A stretch of DNA of 64,000 bases. Origin: Stenotrophomonas rhizophila (GTDB lineage Bacteria; Pseudomonadota; Gammaproteobacteria; Xanthomonadales; Xanthomonadaceae). Where the stretch lies: contig NZ_RCDC01000004.1 of the NCBI RefSeq assembly GCF_003651185.1, positions 1,474,659-1,538,658 of the forward strand, written 5' to 3'. Below are positions 62,579-64,000 of this stretch, in pieces; positions within the stretch are counted from its first letter, which is position 1, and every line of letters starts with the position of its first letter. Position numbers and translations under genes: made by a program. The notes under the pieces were generated by a model. That model was not told where the DNA came from and ran no database searches. It was given only the letters and a program-made list of their open reading frames with translations.

Positions 62579-64000
62579 TCAGCCTAGACGCCGGGCTTCG
62601 CTGACACCGGGCAGCGCGTCCAGCTTGCCCAGCAGGGTCGAAAGCTGGCCGTAGTCACTGACCTTCAAGCGCAGACGCAGATGCGCACGGCCACTGTTGC
62701 GGACGTTGTCGCTGTGGATGTCCAGCACATAGGCATCCTCCTGCGCGATCAGGTTGGTGATGTCCTTGAGCAGCCAGCGCCGGTCGACCGCGTCGACCAC
62801 CACGTCCACTTCATAGCCACCGCCGGCCTGGCCCCACTCCACCGGAAGAATGCGCTGCGGGCTGGCCGCGGCCAGACGTGCCAGCGCGGCACAGTCGGTG
62901 CGGTGCACGGTGACGCCGCGCGCACGCGTGAGGTAGCCGACGATCGGCTCACCGGCCACGGGCTGGCAGCACCGGGCGAGCTGCACGAGCAGATTGCCCA
63001 CGCCCTGGACGGTGAAATCGGCGCTGCGCACGCTGTCGCGCCGCGCCGTCGGGCGCGGCAGGGCGGGCACCGCCGGCTGGCTGGCGGCACGCTCGGCTTC
63101 CAGCAGTGTGCGGCTGACCTGGTTCGGCCCGGTGTCACCCAAGGCCACCTGGATGTAGAGATCATCGACGCTGTCGGCGTGGAACTTCTTCACCGCGATG
63201 GCCAGATCGGCGTGCTGCAGGCCGAGGCGCTTGAGTTCGCGCTCGAGCAGCTCGCGGCCGGCCTGCACATTGCGGGCGCGGTCCAGCTTGTGGAACCAGC
63301 CGCGCACCTTCTCACGCGAGCGGTTGCTGGCCAGGAAACCGCTGGAGGCCAGCAGCCAGTCGCGCCGGGGATCGGCCTCCTTGCCGGTCAGGATCTCGAC
63401 CCGGTCGCCGCTGCGCAGGCGGTAGGTCAACGGCACGATGCGGCCGTTGACCTTCGCCCCACGGCAGCGGTGCCCGACCATGGTGTGCACGTGGTAAGCA
63501 AAATCCAACGGCGTGGCGCCCTGCGGCAGGTCCATCACCTCGTCCTTGGGACTGAGCGCGTAGACCCGGTCTTCGGTCAGCTCGGCATCCAGCGCCCCGG
63601 CCAGCTCACTGGCATGTCCATCCTGGGATTGCTCCAACAACTGGCGCATCCAGGTGATCTTGCGGTCGAACGCCTTTTCCGCGCCTTTGCTGCCTTCCTT
63701 GTAGCGCCAGTGCGCGGCCACGCCGAGCTCGGCCTGGGCATGCATGTCGTGGGTGCGGATCTGCACTTCGATGGTGCGCCCTTCCGGGCCGATCACGGCG
63801 GTATGCAGCGAACGGTAATCGTTGGCTTTCGGGCGTGCGATGTAATCGTCGAATTCGCTCGGCACCGGCGCCCACAGTGCATGCACCACGCCCAGCGCGG
63901 CGTAGCAGGCGGCCACGTCGTCCACCATCACGCGCACGGCGCGGATGTCGTACAACTGCTCGAACGCCAGCCGCTTCTTCTGCATCTTCCGCCAGATGCT
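62579..64000 (-). CDS. relA: GTP pyrophosphokinase RelA, C-terminal part (start outside window)
   Basis: The ribosome-linked (p)ppGpp synthetase of the stringent response. The frame is open to the window edge (S-I-W-R-K before the in-frame ATG at 63985), so the N-terminal pseudo-hydrolase domain and the start are missing. Visible in order: the end of the synthetase domain with EFDDYIARPKANDYRSLHTA, where EFDD is the EXDD motif of monofunctional RelA rather than RXKD of SpoT/Rel; VQIRTHDMHAQAELGVAAHW; the TGS domain (RVYALSPKDEVMDLPQGATP, then GDRVEILTGKEADPRRDW); the zinc-finger/CC region (ARCCQPVAGEPIVGYLTRARGVTVHRTDC is split around C-C and C); and the C-terminal ACT domain. Confidence 0.95.
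   Translation of the reverse strand, partial: SIWRKMQKKRLAFEQLYDIRAVRVMVDDVAACYAALGVVHALWAPVPSEFDDYIARPKANDYRSLHTAVIGPEGRTIEVQIRTHDMHAQAELGVAAHWRYKEGSKGAEKAFDRKITWMRQLLEQSQDGHASELAGALDAELTEDRVYALSPKDEVMDLPQGATPLDFAYHVHTMVGHRCRGAKVNGRIVPLTYRLRSGDRVEILTGKEADPRRDWLLASSGFLASNRSREKVRGWFHKLDRARNVQAGRELLERELKRLGLQHADLAIAVKKFHADSVDDLYIQVALGDTGPNQVSRTLLEAERAASQPAVPALPRPTARRDSVRSADFTVQGVGNLLVQLARCCQPVAGEPIVGYLTRARGVTVHRTDCAALARLAAASPQRILPVEWGQAGGGYEVDVVVDAVDRRWLLKDITNLIAQEDAYVLDIHSDNVRNSGRAHLRLRLKVSDYGQLSTLLGKLDALPGVSEARRLG

Overview
The window is a stretch of core chromosome from a high-GC gammaproteobacterium of the family Xanthomonadaceae, most likely Stenotrophomonas or a close relative. Three things point there: the gene order pilG-pilH-pilI-pilJ-chpA-chpB-chpC next to gshB and a tonB-type gene, the metX-metB-hom operon behind a SAM-I riboswitch, and short GTAG-headed palindromes (REP/SMAG-like) scattered between genes. 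Coding density is high, about 53 protein genes can be supported, and no rRNA, tRNA, CRISPR array, prophage or insertion sequence was seen. The first gene (sdaA) and the last (relA) run off the window.

Layout. 1-2.2 kb: end of sdaA (serine dehydratase) and a secreted alpha/beta hydrolase. 2.3-5.9 kb (minus): metX-metB-hom, with a promoter and a SAM-I riboswitch upstream. 6-11.7 kb (plus): a secreted M23 peptidase, prfC, a hemolysin-III family protein, a long inverted repeat and an AsmA-family protein. 11.7-13.9 kb (minus): CBS-domain protein, membrane glycosyltransferase, mtgA. 14-19.1 kb (plus): hslO, an unknown secreted or outer-membrane protein, and a large TonB-dependent receptor. 19.2-23.9 kb: tetR divergent from a hydrolase-fadE-DUF4442 fatty-acid cluster, with paired palindromic operators in the shared promoter region. 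24-29.1 kb: DUF1304 protein and an MFS/TLC-like transporter (minus), a GMC oxidoreductase and a class-C beta-lactamase-like hydrolase (plus).

29.2-36.4 kb (minus): a lysine-rich histone H1-like protein preceded by about 900 bp of gene-free DNA, gcvT-gcvH, an SPFH-NfeD pair, and the tightly packed nudE-cysQ-mazG-ynfA group. 36.4-38.6 kb (plus): bioA-rsmE, closed by an unusual 17-bp tandem plus 26-bp inverted repeat. 38.6-50.8 kb (minus): the Pil-Chp system that controls type IV pili, with a 2270-residue ChpA. 51-52.8 kb (plus): gshB and tonB-like. 53-58.8 kb (minus): mrcB (PBP1b) with a probable lipoprotein activator (LpoP-like), then a YoaA/DinG helicase and tsaB. 58.9-64 kb: a two-domain glycosyltransferase (plus), a TPR membrane protein and relA (minus).

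I found no wholly new system. The best leads are: a Pil-Chp cluster whose adaptation arm looks lost (no pilK, and a CheB-like protein without its catalytic serine); the predicted leaderless, TetR-controlled fatty-acid operon; the LpoP-like partner of PBP1b; the atypical MetX nucleophile elbow under SAM-riboswitch control; and several intergenic palindromic repeats.
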